Below, piece after piece: positions 1 to 10,899 of a stretch of 64,000 bases of DNA. The position numbers and the translations under genes were made by a program. A model generated the notes under the pieces. The model saw nothing but the letters and a program-made list of their open reading frames with translations. It did not search any database and was not told the origin of the DNA. This DNA is from Erodium maritimum (lineage: Eukaryota > Streptophyta > Magnoliopsida > Geraniales > Geraniaceae). Position 1 is the stretch's first letter; every line of letters starts with the position of its first letter. Location: NCBI GenBank assembly GCA_963921825.1, contig OY997588.1, forward strand, positions 64,314,617 through 64,378,616. The letters run 5' to 3'.

Positions 1-604
1 TGCTTAGGTTGCGGGGAGGCGGCCTTCGCTTCCCTCCAAGTCTTGAGATGTGCGGCCACCGAGGGAATGACCCTCAAGGCTGTTGGGGCCATCCCTCTCC
101 ATTTGAGCTCATTTCGTGCTTTCAAGATTTCCCATAGGATAGATAGGATCTCCGCTACCTTATCTCGGGACCTCCTGCTCTCGATCCCCTCCCATCGTTG
201 CACAAACGTCCCCCCAAGGCCGTGTGGGATAAGATCACCCGCATGCGTCCAGCACGTCTTAGCGAAGCCACATTCGAGAAACAGGTGATCTGCAGTCTTA
301 GGTTCTCTCCCGCATATATCACATGTTGCCGAGATAGGGACAAACTTGCGGGTCAGATTAGTAGAGACCTGCAAAGTATCCGTCAGGCCTCTCCACAAGA
401 AGATCAATAATGGGGGGTGGGGGGGAGCTAGGATAGAACAAAGTGCCGACCAAGTTACGAATGATGTCTGTTGTCGTGGGGCCTGCCTCGCTGTAGCCAA
501 TGATATATACCCTGTTTTGTAGTGTACATCCCATGACGGTCAGCCGCCCAGTACCAAGTATCTTTAGGCTAAAGCATCGAAAGGGGAACCTAAAGGATAT
601 TATT
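1..604 (-). pseudogene. LINE ORF2 C-terminus with zf-RVT zinc finger
   Basis: The minus-strand translation around 375-240 contains CDICG followed by HLFLEC, the Cys-Cys-His-Cys pattern of the zf-RVT domain that closes plant LINE ORF2 proteins. Further on (about 130-100) it reads ILWEILKARNELKWRG, matching the tryptophan-rich tail common in this family. It continues the reverse transcriptase segment at 605-1417 after a frame break near 600. The protein runs off the left edge of the window. The domain is thought to bind RNA or DNA; here it is only a relic. Confidence 0.85.
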
Positions 605-1417
605 CTATTCTTCAATGGAGAATACCTGCCTTAGGCCGGTCACATCCCAACATAACTGCCCCAATTGCATAAGCCCCACCATCCGCGTCCTAACCAGCGC
701 CAGATTCAGAGACGTAACTTTGGGGTTCGGCCCAAGCAACCACGGTGTACTCAAGATAAGGGTATCTCGACTATCCCCTATCGCTATTCGAAGACCGCTC
801 TGAAGTAATTCATTGGTTGATAGAATACTTTCCCATGTGAAGCTCTGATTCGTAACAGTGTCGGCCTCAAGAAAGCTAACCTTTAGGAAATAGCGTGCCT
901 TAAGCATCAGGTCCATTAGAGAAGTAGGGCGGTAGATCAGACTCCAAAATTTCTTTCCAAGGGGTGCTTTATTAACGTCGCTCAAGTAGCAGAATGCCAA
1001 AACCCCAGCCTCCTTTGGCATACACAACTTATCCCAGTCCTGCCAGATAATTGGGCGAGCCGTTTTTCCACCCCACTTAAGCCGAGCCAGCGCAACATGA
1101 ATCCAGGCTATAATCCTGGCAGGTATGGAGAATACAGACATGACATAGACGGGGAGAGAGGTCAGGATAGACCGAATAATTACCTCCCTTCCTAACGACG
1201 AGAGAAGCTTCTTGTCCCATGATTGGATGCGCTTAACAACCCTATCTCCCAGGTATGCCATTGCACTATTCCTATTCCTGCCGATCATATTCGGGACTCC
1301 CAAATACATCGATGCCGCGGATGTTTCTGCGATATTTAGAGTTCGACAACATTCCAGTTTGGTGTTCGGCGAGGTGTTCTTGCTGAACATAACCGATGAC
1401 TTCTCCAGATTTAGCAC
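605..1417 (-). pseudogene. LINE ORF2 reverse transcriptase, thumb/connection segment
   Basis: This 270-residue open stretch begins with NLEKSSVMFSKN, the segment that follows the FADD box in plant LINE reverse transcriptases, and continues with YLGVPNMIGRN, KIQSWDKKLLSSLGREVIIRS and WQDWDKLCMPKEAG, all recurrent in this family. It directly follows the FADD-bearing segment at 1418-1738 across one in-frame stop. It contains no catalytic residues of its own. It is part of one broken ORF2 rather than a separate gene. Confidence 0.88.
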
Positions 1418-2500
1418 CTACCCCGAAAGGTTCCCAAACAAACCTAAGATATCTGTGACTGTCCGAGCGTCCTCAGGCGTTGCCCTGCAGAAGATATAGT
1501 AATCATCTGCGAAGAACATATGCAAAATCTCCACAGCTTCATGGGAGACGCAAACATCCCTCATTCGGCCCTCAGTCTGGGCCTGACGCAATAAAACAGA
1601 GAGTCCTTCCATACAGATAAGAAAAAGGTAGGGTGAGAGTGGGTCACCCTGTCTCAACCCCCGAGTGGGCGTCAGTTGTGGCGTCTCCCTTCCCCTAGAT
1701 GAGACCGTGTAGTGGACAGATTTCACAAAACACGCCACTAACGCTATCCAATCATCTGAGAAACCCAGCTGAGCAATAACCTGAAGTAAATAGTCTCATT
1801 CGACCGGATCATATGCTTTACTCATGTCCAGTTTGAGCGCCATGTAGCCTACTGCCCCCTGTTGCTTTTGTCTGAGGAAGTGGATGACCTTAAATGCTAT
1901 AAGGATGTTTTCCTGGATGCATCTGCCCGGGATGAATGCCCCATGGGTGTCTGAGATGACAGAGTGGAGGAGAGGGCATAGGCGGTTGGCCAAGACTTTA
2001 GAGAGAATTCTGAAGATCACGTTGCACAGAGCGATCGACCTAAGGTCCGTGATCTTATCCGGGTCCGGCTTTTTGGTATTAGGACAATGGAGGTGTCATT
2101 CAAGATGGTATCAAAATTTCGCGAAGCCAACACCTACGTTATAAACAGGACCACTTCATCTACTACAATTGGCCACTAGTGTTGATAAAACCGGGGATCT
2201 AATCAATCCGGACCTGGTGACTTATCAGGTCCCATCTGAAACACCGCCTTTCGGACCTCCATCACCGAACAAAAAGATAGAAGTACTTGGTTTTGCGTCG
2301 GGGTGATGCATGGGGATAGAGCTATGGGGAACTCTCGGAGATCCGGCAGACTAGTTGTGAACAACGTACTAAAATAATCCACAATCAGCTCCCTCATACC
2401 CGTATCCCATTTGACCAAGTCCCCATGTTCCGTCTTCAGGGATAAGACAACATTGATACGACGTCTATACGAGCAGGCTTCCTGGAAAAACTTTGTATTG
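1418..2500 (-). pseudogene. LINE ORF2 reverse transcriptase catalytic core, broken
   Basis: Three minus-strand pieces form the core: 2418-2203 ends in the fingers motif DKSPGPD; 2020-1796 contains GAFIPGRCIQENILIAFKVI and LKLDMSKAYD, which supplies the first catalytic Asp; 1738-1418 contains GLRQGDPLSPYLFLICMEGL and the FADD box with the other two Asp residues. In L1 elements this enzyme copies RNA at a nicked target site. The catalytic Asp residues are still readable, but the region from 2202 to 2021 is frameshifted and several stops intervene, so no active enzyme can be made. Confidence 0.9.
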
Positions 2501-2961
2501 CGATCCCCTTAAGCTAGTTAGTGTTGTTTCGCACGCTGGCGCCAAAACGCCTCCTGGTCCCCTAGCGCCTGCTCATATTGAATCTGAATAGCCTCTCGCA
2601 GATGTACTCCATCCCTATATGTCCTACCATTCAGATTTGCTATCCGCCACTAGCACCACTTAATATGGTTGAAATTATTCTGAAATTGCCCCCGGCCCCA
2701 CTCAAACAGGGATTTGCCCACCGTATGGATGACCTCTCCAATAGGCCTTTCTAGTAGCTTATCCCATGAAGATTGGATAAGACGACCACAGTCTGGGTCG
2801 CGAATCCATTGGGATTGGAAGCGGTCGGGCTAGTGACAAAAGGATTGGTCAGTGGTTCGAGGTCATTACCCTGTATTACGGAAGTCCAGATCGGGCAGAG
2901 AAGAGAAGAGGTCACACGATACTAGAGCCCTATCCAACCGAGATTGGATCCGCGCATCGTG
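2501..2961 (-). pseudogene. LINE ORF2 linker between endonuclease and reverse transcriptase
   Basis: The minus strand reads SRLDRALVS near 2935-2910, the end of the endonuclease-like domain, and later GDRNTKFFQEACSYRRR near 2510-2460, the segment that usually precedes the LINE reverse transcriptase fingers. In-frame stops separate these blocks. It joins the endonuclease fragment to the catalytic core and supports a single original ORF2. Confidence 0.75.
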
Positions 2962-3545
2962 CTAGCGACCCCTAAACAATGTATACGGGTGTCCCGTCAT
3001 TGGGACATCTATCAGGCGGAGATCCCGTACTAGTGAGCCAAAATCGTTCATAAGGATAATAGGGTACGAACCTCCTCCCGTAGTCTCACCCGCATCCAAA
3101 ATGCAGTTAAAATGCCCCATGAGGATCCAGTTGGGCCTTATGGGGTATGGATACCCCGGATCATTTCCCAAGTCTGGTTCCTCCTATCCCGACATGGTTC
3201 CCCATAAATTCCTGTTAACCGCATGTCATCATGTTCTAGAGTAGAGACGTCAACGTCGATATAGCGACCGGAGGAGGCCCTGAACGTTACCTCTACACCC
3301 GACACCCAAAACAACGCCAAGCCCCTATAACTTACCACGTCCCTCGATCCCCTAACATAGGGGACGTAGATATGGCCCTGAAAGCCCAATGACCTGGACA
3401 GTAAAGCACAGTTATGCGTGTCTAGTAGTGATTCGGAGAGGAATAAGAGATGGGGTCGATGATCCCCAAGAAGTTGCCGGAGTTATTGCTTATGCATACC
3501 CGTACCCATCCCCCGATAGTTCCAAGCGAGAACCCGCAGGTCTGG
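2962..3545 (-). pseudogene. LINE ORF2 endonuclease/exonuclease/phosphatase domain, broken
   Basis: Near 3530 the minus strand reads LAWNYRGMG, equivalent to the SWNCRGLG start of plant LINE ORF2 proteins. Further on come HLLFLSESLLDTH (the metal-binding Glu region), SRSLGFQGHIYVPY, YRGLALFW, TGIYGEPCRDRR (equivalent to the conserved YGxP motif), NWILMGHFNCIL (the D/H-F-N motif, here with His for the usual Asp) and LRLIDVPMTGHPYTLFRGR. This domain nicks target DNA in L1 elements. A stop near 3495 and a frame change near 3170 disrupt it. Confidence 0.85.
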
Positions 3546-3763
3546 TTTCCTTTGCGTCAACGAGGTTCCTAGTCCAGGATCCTAATTTCGTTGGGGGGAG
3601 CTCTCAGATGGTGGCGACGGGGAGGAAGACTTCAGGGATGGAAGGTGGACCCTGGACGGCGACCATCCCTTGGATCCAATCCCATTCAGTCCCAAATCTG
3701 CAATAACCTCATGACGCCCAATATCCAGGGACGGGGACATCAGAAGATCTGAATGCAGCCCTG

Positions 3764-4303
3764 CTACCGGCGAATTCCCCCCAGTGAGTTGGAATCGCCC
3801 GGGGAGGAGGAAGCTCGTCTAGATGATCGGGACCGACGACGAAAACCCGAGGCCTGTGTGTGGGACCGAGACCCAATATCGCCCAGTCCTGGTGTCGATA
3901 GGCTCAATGAGGAGAGTATCGGGAGAAGGCGACCACCAATCGAGGTTGAATCCACAATTGCCAGGGGGATAGAGGTCGGCCTGGTGTCGGCGGCGGTGTC
4001 CCACCCCCCATGGGGCGGGGGTTCCAAGAGGAACCCGTCAGCCTGTAGGGTTGTAGCTGACGACGTCGAGCGGAGAAGGAGGCTTGGGATAAAATTTCGT
4101 CTAACCCACAAGCCACAGGGACCGCCGAAGGGGAGAGCGAGAGCGAAGTTGGGCGAGCCAAGGGAGAGGGCAACGCCGGACCGATGCCGAGAGGAAGGAC
4201 GACGATGCTGACTACAATGCGTGGAAACCCTAGCAGAATCCATGCTATGGGTGCTAGCTAAGTTTTTGTTAGGAAAACTTTCCATCTGAATGTTATTTGT
4301 CAT
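3764..4303 (-). pseudogene. LINE 5' region / possible ORF1 N-terminus
   Basis: A 179-residue minus-strand frame rich in Ser, Arg, Pro and Gly. I see no nucleic-acid-binding domain or CCHC knuckle in it. Its position just upstream of the endonuclease and a CTAGGGTTT motif near 4225 fit the 5' region or ORF1 start of the LINE. GC-rich composition makes several overlapping frames open here, so the reading frame is uncertain. The start is not supported beyond being the first ATG. Confidence 0.35.
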
Positions 4304-4563
4304 GGGTTATATTATACCTATATATATTTTTTTTGAAATTGAGAAGAGAAATATATTACCACCTAAACATGACGTCACGACAACGGCCGTTGCATGTTTC
4401 GTTGTGTTGTGTTGCGATCAATTGATTATTCTTCCCAACCTTTTACGCAACCCATAATAGTTGATGGTCTCGAAACTTTTTTCCCGGGTTCAAACATAGT
4501 ATTCTATGTAAACTATTTCCAGGTCCCAACCTTTTCAGCAACCCAACAATAATTCATTAAGAT
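4304..4563. other. Unassigned intergenic DNA
   Basis: AT-rich stretch between the LINE 5' side and the target duplication of Copia B. It contains a loosely repeated phrase: cccaaccttttacgcaaccca near 4435 and cccaaccttttcagcaaccca near 4527, about 90 bp apart. No coding or RNA signal seen. Confidence 0.5.
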
Positions 4564-4568
4564 AGTGG
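4564..4568. repeat. Target site duplication of Copia B, left copy (AGTGG)
   Basis: AGTGG immediately precedes the LTR start TGTTGTAAAATC at 4569. The same five bases follow the right LTR at 25490-25494. Five bases is the usual duplication length for LTR retrotransposons. This match, 21 kb apart, defines the outer boundaries of element B. Confidence 0.9.
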
Positions 4569-4793
4569 TGTTGTAAAATCAAGTTTGATCGGAACCAACA
4601 CCAAGACACCAATAGACCAAGCATAATAAGAAGGTTGGTGTCTACAGGTTGGTTACCAAGCAAGACAAGAAAGAACACTTGAGAATTAGAGAGTAAAGTG
4701 AATTCTCATTAATCTCTTGAGAACTTTCCTACAAGATGAGAGTGTTGGATTATCATCTCATACAAGGGGTTGGTACATATATTTATAGAAACC
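4569..4793 (-). repeat. Copia B left LTR, part 1 (interrupted)
   Basis: These 225 bp match 25163-25387 of the right LTR with few differences (for example tagaccaagc versus tagcccaagc). The match breaks exactly where the Copia A LTR begins (TGTTAGTC at 4794) and resumes at 20030. Confidence 0.9.
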
Positions 4794-6481
4794 TGTTAGT
4801 CTTAGTGCCCGTAGTTCAATCCTAAATGTCCAAATGTATATATCATCGTTAGCAATAAAATTAAAGCGGCTTTATATTACTTATGTGTTGGAGTAATATA
4901 TCGATGTGTGCTCTGATCTATGCCCACCATGCGAATAGAACCATAGATCGAGATAGATCACACTCGATGGGTGCCTAGTCAACAAAGCTTCACTAGAAGC
5001 GACTAGTATGAAAGATGGCTCTTTATGGCTTACGTTCTGTTAGTCATTGGAATGGGATTCCGGAGTCTGATCATAGATATCATGTGGGACATGATATTGG
5101 ACGACCCGCCCTGAATATGTGCCATAGATTAAGTCATGAACATATTCAGTGTTGTAGCTTGTCATGTATCCTTAGACCAAGGAGTCTTTGTGATCGCTAT
5201 GTAGTCAACAACTGAGTTTGACCTGAGCCTAACGTTGTCCGTAACAGGGCTTCCATAACGGCCAGGATTGGCTTGGGGACGGGCTACATGAGTGACACGA
5301 AAGACGGCTAAGGGATTTATCCCTCATACTAAGGTATGGGAAAGATATCGGTTCTCGGCCACTTGATCGAGAGTGACTGGAAGAATAGCATGGCCATGCA
5401 CATGATACTGGGTATCATATCTTCAGTCATCTCACATATCAAGGAACGGTGATTGAGAATAATAAGGATGACGGCTCTATGCCTTATCTCAATCAGGATA
5501 TCGGAGATAAAAGGATAATGACAGGGACGACGGAAAGGTTAGAATCGACAGGGTCGATTCGTTATGTAGTGTCAGGCAATACTAAAGTCTCGTTAGTTGG
5601 CACTTAAATAGGATCAAGTAAAATGGGATTTTACGTTGATCTATTGACATGCATAAACCTAAGGGTCACACCGGAGGATGAAACTCATTGACACATTTAT
5701 GGAGAATGGCCAAAAGGGAGTTGTCTCGGGACATGACCAAAACTGGGTTTTGGGTCATGTGCTCGTAAGTGAATAGGACTTCACAGATCGAGACAAGGCT
5801 TGGAGTCTTGGGATTGATCGCGTCGGATAATGTTGGACATTTCCGGTATGGAAGGCATGGAGGCGATGAGCGAATCACCGGACCTCGTTGGAAATGGCCA
5901 CGGACCATGTTCCAAGAGGCCCATGAAAGGCCCATGCAACCAAGGCCCATGGAACTAATTAATCAAGTCTTGATTAATTAGTACTAAGTAAGCAAGACAA
6001 GGATTAAGGTGTTGGTGATTCACCACCTAACCCAATCTTGTCTTGCCATACTTTGTCCTATTTACACCTTACTTGACACCATACTTGTCCCATGCCTTTA
6101 GTTGGACAAGTATGGGTTTTGTTATGTTTAAGTCATCTTTTTTCAACATAACAAACACAAGACAAGAATAGGAAACACATTTTCTCTCCCTCTTCCATGG
6201 CCATTTCGGGTTTGGCTAGTTTCCTCCTCCATTTTTGTGTTCTTGAGTCCTCAAAGAGAAGAACTACGTGGCTTTGATTCCCATGTGGATACGTAGGCGT
6301 CTTGGAGACTCAAGCCAATCATTCGTTAACCGGTGTTCTTGTTTTGGTAAGAACTAGTGCTGAATTTTTCTCTTGTTAATCCATTCTTTGTTAGTTGTTT
6401 CATGGTTCTAATTGTCTCTTGGTTTTCATTGATTTTCCGCTGCGAGTTGGTTCATCTCCAACCTTACCTCGAGACCCAACA
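4794..6481 (+). repeat. Copia A LTR 1
   Basis: Starts TGTTAGTCTTAG and ends CGAGACCCAACA, so it has the TG...CA ends of LTRs. It is directly followed by a primer binding site. It holds a 29-bp near-perfect palindrome at 5954-5982 and an inverted repeat around 6117-6152 (TTTGTTATGTT with AACATAACAAA). Short open frames here (for example 5015-5215) recur in every LTR copy but resemble no protein I know. Confidence 0.93.
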
Positions 6482-6482
6482 G

Positions 6483-6494
6483 TGGTATCAGAGC
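6483..6494 (+). other. Primer binding site (initiator tRNA-Met), Copia A unit 1
   Basis: TGGTATCAGAGC lies one base after the LTR end. It is the usual plant Copia primer site complementary to the 3' end of initiator methionine tRNA. Confidence 0.92.
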
Positions 6495-8037
6495 TGTGCT
6501 ACCTTCGGGATTCACAAGACGGTGTTCAAAGTTTCGGTTTTGCTTGAAAGTTTCGTTTTTGGCATGTTGTTTTGCTAAATTGTTTGATAACATGTTTTAA
6601 ATTATTGTTTATGGATTTAATACATGTAAAATGAATTTTTGAAAATTATTTCAAATCTGGAAATTTTGAAAAAAATTTGATTTTTCGGGTCTCGGGAGCG
6701 GGACTCTCGGGGAGCCGAAACCGGGACCGAACGGGGCTCCGTTGGACGGAGCTAGGCCAAGCATGACCATTGGATGGTTGATATGCCAAGGCTAAACCGT
6801 TTTGTTAGTTATGACGAGTTTGGAACCGTCATGACGAACTCGAAGATCAAATGTTCAAAAGTTTCATTTTTGAACGGTTTCGATAAACCGAGCATCAAAA
6901 AATTTCGAAACTTGGCTATTAATTAAAACCGGAAAATCACATGATGTTTGATAACATTCTTGTTTGATAACACGATGTGTGATGTGATGTTGGCATGGTG
7001 CACATAATAGCCCCGAGCTCAATTTAATTATTTATCGCTTTTCACGGCCTGCGAGCCGTTAGAGTTAGCGTGTAATTATTCTTTCAAGGTGTGGTCGTCG
7101 AACCACTTGTTTGTAATATTTATTTATTCCCGACCTGCGAGTCGTGTATTAAATTGTAATATTTTACTCAAGATGAAGAAAGGGCGAAAAGGTCATTTGG
7201 TGGCTTTTCGGGTGTTGGCATCGGCTTGGAGTCGGTGGAGCTCAAGAAGCTAGTGGGAGTTAGTTTAGGGGGCTATTATGTGCACATTTATCGCTTTATG
7301 CTTGGTTTAGTTTATGCATGATTAATTCTATGTGCTTTAGAATTGCATGCCTAACTTTATTTACCGAGCATATCACCTCACATGCAAAGATAAAATTGGA
7401 ATTTTAATCCTTGTGTGGGAACCCTTAGAACCGTCATTGCATTGGATGTAGTTGACGGGTTCAAAGGAAGAATTACATTGGATGTAATTTGAGGCATCAT
7501 TGCATTTGGAATGTAGTTGATGTGCTCATCGCATCTAGGATGTGCCAAAGTTTTGAACACAACTGGACAAGTAAAAGCGGGTCATGTCCGATACCTCCCA
7601 ATCATCAACACCTTACTACCTCCCCGTCCTATGGGTGTCGTGCGCATTAGCGGAGCATCCATGGGAAAGCGGGGTAGTAGGTTTGGACGACATATGTGGG
7701 TGTCGTGCGCATTAGCGGAGCACCTACATAGTGACGAGCCATAGTTGAAAATTGGTGGACCCGACTACGATTCTTAGCCTGAGGTTGAGCTAGGGTAACA
7801 GATAGGGTAAGTCGTGTACATAAGTACATACCCTAGCCAGGAGTCACATTGGATGTGATTGGATGGATTCCTACCTACATAGCTCGATTAAGTGGTGAGC
7901 ATTAGTTCAGCTTAATCGAGTGAATCAAGGATCTTGGTTTCAGATTCTAAAGGTTTAGAATTGATTGTTGGTGTTTAAGCTTGATCTTCATAAAATTTAT
8001 TCAGTTTACTGATTGAATTTTATCTGTTGTAGATCAA
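6495..8037 (+). other. Copia A unit 1 leader (5' untranslated, about 1.5 kb)
   Basis: Noncoding stretch between the primer site and the gag ATG at 8038. It carries internal short repeats: gggtgtcgtgcgcattagcg occurs near 7626 and again near 7689, and cattggatgta phrases recur at 7440-7510 and 7847. A leader this long often holds packaging signals; that role is inference. Confidence 0.7.
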
Positions 8038-8747
8038 ATGGCAAATTCAGCGAACATTAATAGTTTGTCATTAAAAACCATTCTTGACAGGGTCAAGCTA
8101 AATGGGACAAACTATTTGGACTGGTACATAATTTTTGAGGATAGTCCTCAAGTCTGAACGCAAAGAATATGTCCTTGACAAGGCTGTCTCTAAGACCATA
8201 TCAGAGTTACATGAAGTGTCATCAGCTGCTGAGAAGAATATCTCAGGGATCTGGGATCCAAGGATATTCTGATGGTCAACAAGGGAATTGGAAGTGGCAA
8301 GGGCTGGGCCCATGCGCACTTGGCAGGAAAGATGAGACACCTGAGAATGTCTGCTTCTACTGCCAACAGCCTGGTCATTGGAACCGGGATTACAGGAAGT
8401 TCACGGCTGATCTGAAGAAGGGCAGTGGGACTGCGCCTTCATCAAATAGCCTGGATGATCTGAAGAAGGGCAGTAGGACTGCGCCTTCATCAGGAAACCT
8501 GGATGATCTAAGGAAGGGCGGTGAGACCGTGCCTTCATTCGGTATTAACTCTATAGAGCTACATCTCTCTACTTCCAAAGATTCATGGGTATTAGATACC
8601 ATGACTGAATCTCACACATGCACTAATATATGGTGGCTGAAAGTAGGAGAGATTTGGAAAGCACGAAATGGACCTCAGAGTTGTGGCAACTGCTGTAGGA
8701 TCCATGAGTCTTGCTTTGCCAAGAGGCCTTGTCTTAGTATTGTATAA
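8038..8747 (+). pseudogene. Copia A unit 1 gag and start of protease, broken
   Basis: The ATG at 8038 opens with NSANINSLSLKTILD and LNGTNYLDWY, the conserved N-terminal gag segment of Copia elements. A frameshift follows within 40 codons. Most of the central gag domain is absent: the sequence passes quickly to a CCHC-like knuckle, CFYCQQPGHWNRDY, whose last Cys is Tyr. Next come three 48-bp tandem repeats (8409-8552) encoding a DLKKGS.TAPSS unit. The protease start reads SWVLDTMTESH, where the active-site Asp-Thr-Gly has become Asp-Thr-Met. Gag and protease are therefore both inactive. Confidence 0.85.
8409..8552 (+). repeat. 48-bp tandem repeat in gag, three units
   Basis: Units begin at 8409, 8457 and 8505 with gatct(g/a)aagaagggc(a/g)gt and encode 16-residue blocks. 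The copy at 50022-50213 has four units, so repeat number varies within the family. Confidence 0.88.
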
Positions 8748-9456
8748 TGTATATTGCATACCTACTCTTAGTAGGAATATTATATCTGTATCCGTGTTTG
8801 ACAAGGAAGGATATAATGTTAATATTGGAAATGGAGTTTTCAATGTTCTATGCAATGATATGTTTTATACCAGTACTGACATGGTTGGAGGATTGTACAT
8901 ATTAGATATGGGTAACAATGCCTCAAGTTCTATATATTCCGTTAATACCAAGAGGTCTAAATCCAACGATTTAAACCTAACTCTGTTATGGTACTGTCAT
9001 TTGGGTCGCATAAACAAGAAGCGCCTATCAGCACTTCAGAAGTGCGGGCTTTCAGGTTCATTCGAATTCCATTCGATCGATAGGTGCAAGGTTTGTTTGA
9101 TGGGCAAAATGACTAAAGTGCCCTTTATCGATCGCGATGAAAGGGCGGGTGAATTATTGGGGCTGATACACTCGAATGTGTGTAGACCAATAAGTTCACT
9201 TGCCAGGAGGGGTTTTAGCTACTTTATCACATTTACTGATGATTACAGTAAATATGGTTATGTCTATTCGGTGAGACATAAGTCTGAAGCTTTTGATAAA
9301 TTCAAAGAGTTTAAGACTATAGTAGAAAACCAGCTCGACAAAGGTATTAAGGCACTTCGATTGGATCGAGGTGGAAAATACTTGACCACAGAGTTATTAG
9401 ATCATCTAAAAGAGAATGGGATCCTTTTGGAATGGACTCCTCCTAGGTCACTGTAG
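8668..9456 (+). pseudogene. Copia A unit 1 late protease, pre-integrase and integrase core
   Basis: A 262-residue frame. YNVYCIPTLSRNIISVSVFD is the segment between protease and integrase. LLWYCHLGRINKKRLSALQK and CKVCLMGKMT form the His-His-Cys-Cys zinc region. FSYFITFTDDYSKYGYVY and LRLDRGGKYL belong to the catalytic core. In a working Copia integrase the first Asp sits in a HTDVCGP-type motif; here it reads HSNVCRP (Asp to Asn). The second Asp is kept. The frame ends at a TAG at 9454, where the related minus-strand copy near 34.7 kb reads Gln (CAG). Confidence 0.9.
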
Positions 9457-9904
9457 TTGAAAGGTGTAGCCAAACGGAGAAATCGGACATTGTTAGACAA
9501 TGGTCTGTTCCATGATTAGTTGGACTGATCTCCCAATCTCTTTTAGGGGTTTTGCTCTAGAGACGACCGCATTCATAGTGAATCGGGCTTCGACGAATGG
9601 TGTGGAAGGGACACCATTTTAAAAATGGTACGGGATGATGCCCGCTTTGTCCTTCCTAAAGATTTGTGGTTGCGAGGCTTATGTGAAACATTTGGTTTCG
9701 ACTAAGCTCGAACCAAGATCTGAGATATGCACCTTCGTGTGGTATCCCAAAGCAACAAGGGGATACTATTTCTACAATCCCAGTGAGAACATAGTGTTCG
9801 TCGCTTGGGGTGGGGTCTTTATGGAAAAGAAGTTTTGTTTCCAAAGACGTCATTGGGAGGACTGTGCATCTCGAAGAAATTCAGGATGGTACATATCTGT
9901 CTAA
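9457..9904 (+). pseudogene. Copia A unit 1 integrase C-terminal region
   Basis: After the stop the frame reads KGVAKRRNRTLLD, where the catalytic Glu of the usual GVSERRNRTLL has become Lys. An extra A near 9500 then shifts the frame. From 9635 the frame MPALSFLKICGCEAYVKHL is the segment after the integrase core, followed by a TRGYYFYNPSENIVFVA block typical of this region. Two of the three integrase catalytic residues are therefore lost. Confidence 0.82.
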
Positions 9905-9992
9905 ACCAATTGGCAACCCAGTAGAAAGGAGCCAGAGATTGTCGTAGAGTAAGAATCAATTCCTGTTACAATTCCGGAAGGTCCAAGGCGAT

Positions 9993-10364
9993 TTGAAAGG
10001 ATCAATCTTCCACCTCCAAGATATGGTATCCGGAGGTGACAATGAAGTCATGGTGGATCACGATGATCCAGCCACCTTTCAGGAAGTCGAGGATGGGCCC
10101 AACTCCGAGTTATGGCTGGGAGCCATGAGGGAGGAAATGCAATCCATGTCGGACAACCGAGTCTGGGAACCGGTTGATCCCATCAATGGTGTGAGGACCA
10201 TAGGATGCAAATGGATCTTCAAGGTGAAGATGGACATGGACGGCAAACCTCTGACCTACAAAGCTCAACTGGTGGCGAAAGGTTATAGGCAGATCCAATG
10301 GATTGACTATGAGGAAACCTTCTCCTTAGTGGCTATGGTCAAAATCGATCCAAATTCTTCTTGA
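9993..10364 (+). pseudogene. Copia A unit 1 reverse transcriptase, N-terminal half
   Basis: Contains PATFQEVEDGPNSELWLGAM, REEMQSMSDNRVWEPVDP, GVRTIGCKWIFKVKMDMDG and YKAQLVAKGYRQIQWIDYEETFS, the standard opening of a Copia reverse transcriptase. The frame is lost at about 10340 by one extra A (gtcaaaatcgatccaaattc), which shifts it away from the next segment. The same extra base occurs in every A copy in the window. Confidence 0.92.
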
Positions 10365-10398
10365 CATAACTGCGTATCATAATTACGAGATATGGCAA

Positions 10399-10899
10399 GT
10401 GGATGTCAAAACCGCTTTCCTAAATGGAAATTTGACTGAGTACGTTTGTATGTCTCGGCCCAAAGGTTTTGACGATCCGAAGAATAAAGGAAAGATTTAT
10501 AAGTTGTTGAAATCCATTTATGGATTGAAACGAACTTCTCGGAGTTGGATCCTTCGTTTTGATGAAGCTGTAATTGGATTTGGCTTAATCAAGAACGAGG
10601 ATGAATCTTGCGTTTATAAGAAGGCTAGTGGGAGCAATATTACCTTTCTGGTTCTCATTGAAAACGACATCTCAACCTTGCACGAGACTAAAGCTTGGTT
10701 GAGGAAGTGTTTTTCAATAAAGGACTTAGGCGATGCTTCTCATATCTTAAGGATTAAGATATGTAGAGATCGCACCAAGAGGGTCTTGGATTTAAGTCAG
10801 GGAACCTATGTGAACAAGGCATTGAGTAGGTTCTTAATGCTCGATTCAAAGAAAGGACTCTTACCCACTAGTCATGGCATTCATCTCAGCAAGACTTAG
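10399..10899 (+). pseudogene. Copia A unit 1 reverse transcriptase, C-terminal half, YVDD box missing
   Basis: MDVKTAFLNGNLTEYV supplies the first catalytic Asp, and KLLKSIYGLKRTSRSW is the conserved SIYGLKQASR motif. Where Copia enzymes read a LYVDDIL-type box followed by an IGND block, this sequence reads FLVLIENDISTLHE, so about seven residues including the YVDD catalytic box are absent in frame. Downstream KAWLRKCFSIKDLGDASHIL and LSQGTYVNKALSRFLMLDSKKG are normal. The enzyme cannot be active. Confidence 0.92.

Larger units (their letters stand above)
1..4300 (-). mobile_element. LINE (L1-type non-LTR retrotransposon), degenerate, 3' end beyond window
   Basis: Reading the minus strand from about 4300 down to 1 gives, in order: a basic ORF1-like or 5' region, an apurinic endonuclease-like domain, a long linker, a reverse transcriptase with an FADD box, a thumb region and a C-terminal zf-RVT zinc finger. 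This is the standard order of plant L1-type LINE ORF2. Frame changes and stops occur throughout (for example between 2203 and 1796), so it is inactive. The 5' boundary near 4250-4300 is inferred from where coding resemblance stops; the 3' tail and target duplication are not in the window. Confidence 0.9.

Noticed and set aside
5015..5215. 66-residue open frame repeated in each Copia A LTR (also 11789, 18563, 47560, 53439), plus the 94-residue antisense frame near 5666-5950 and its repeats
   Set aside because: Lies wholly in LTR sequence, resembles no protein, and recurs only because the LTR recurs.
6483..6494. tRNA-like TGGTATCAGAGC strings
   Set aside because: Primer binding sites complementary to initiator tRNA-Met, not tRNA genes; no cloverleaf around them.
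8098..8855. Minus-strand open frames across the gag/protease region (for example 8390-8602, 8592-8855) and equivalents in other copies
   Set aside because: Antisense shadows of recognisable plus-strand Copia coding sequence.
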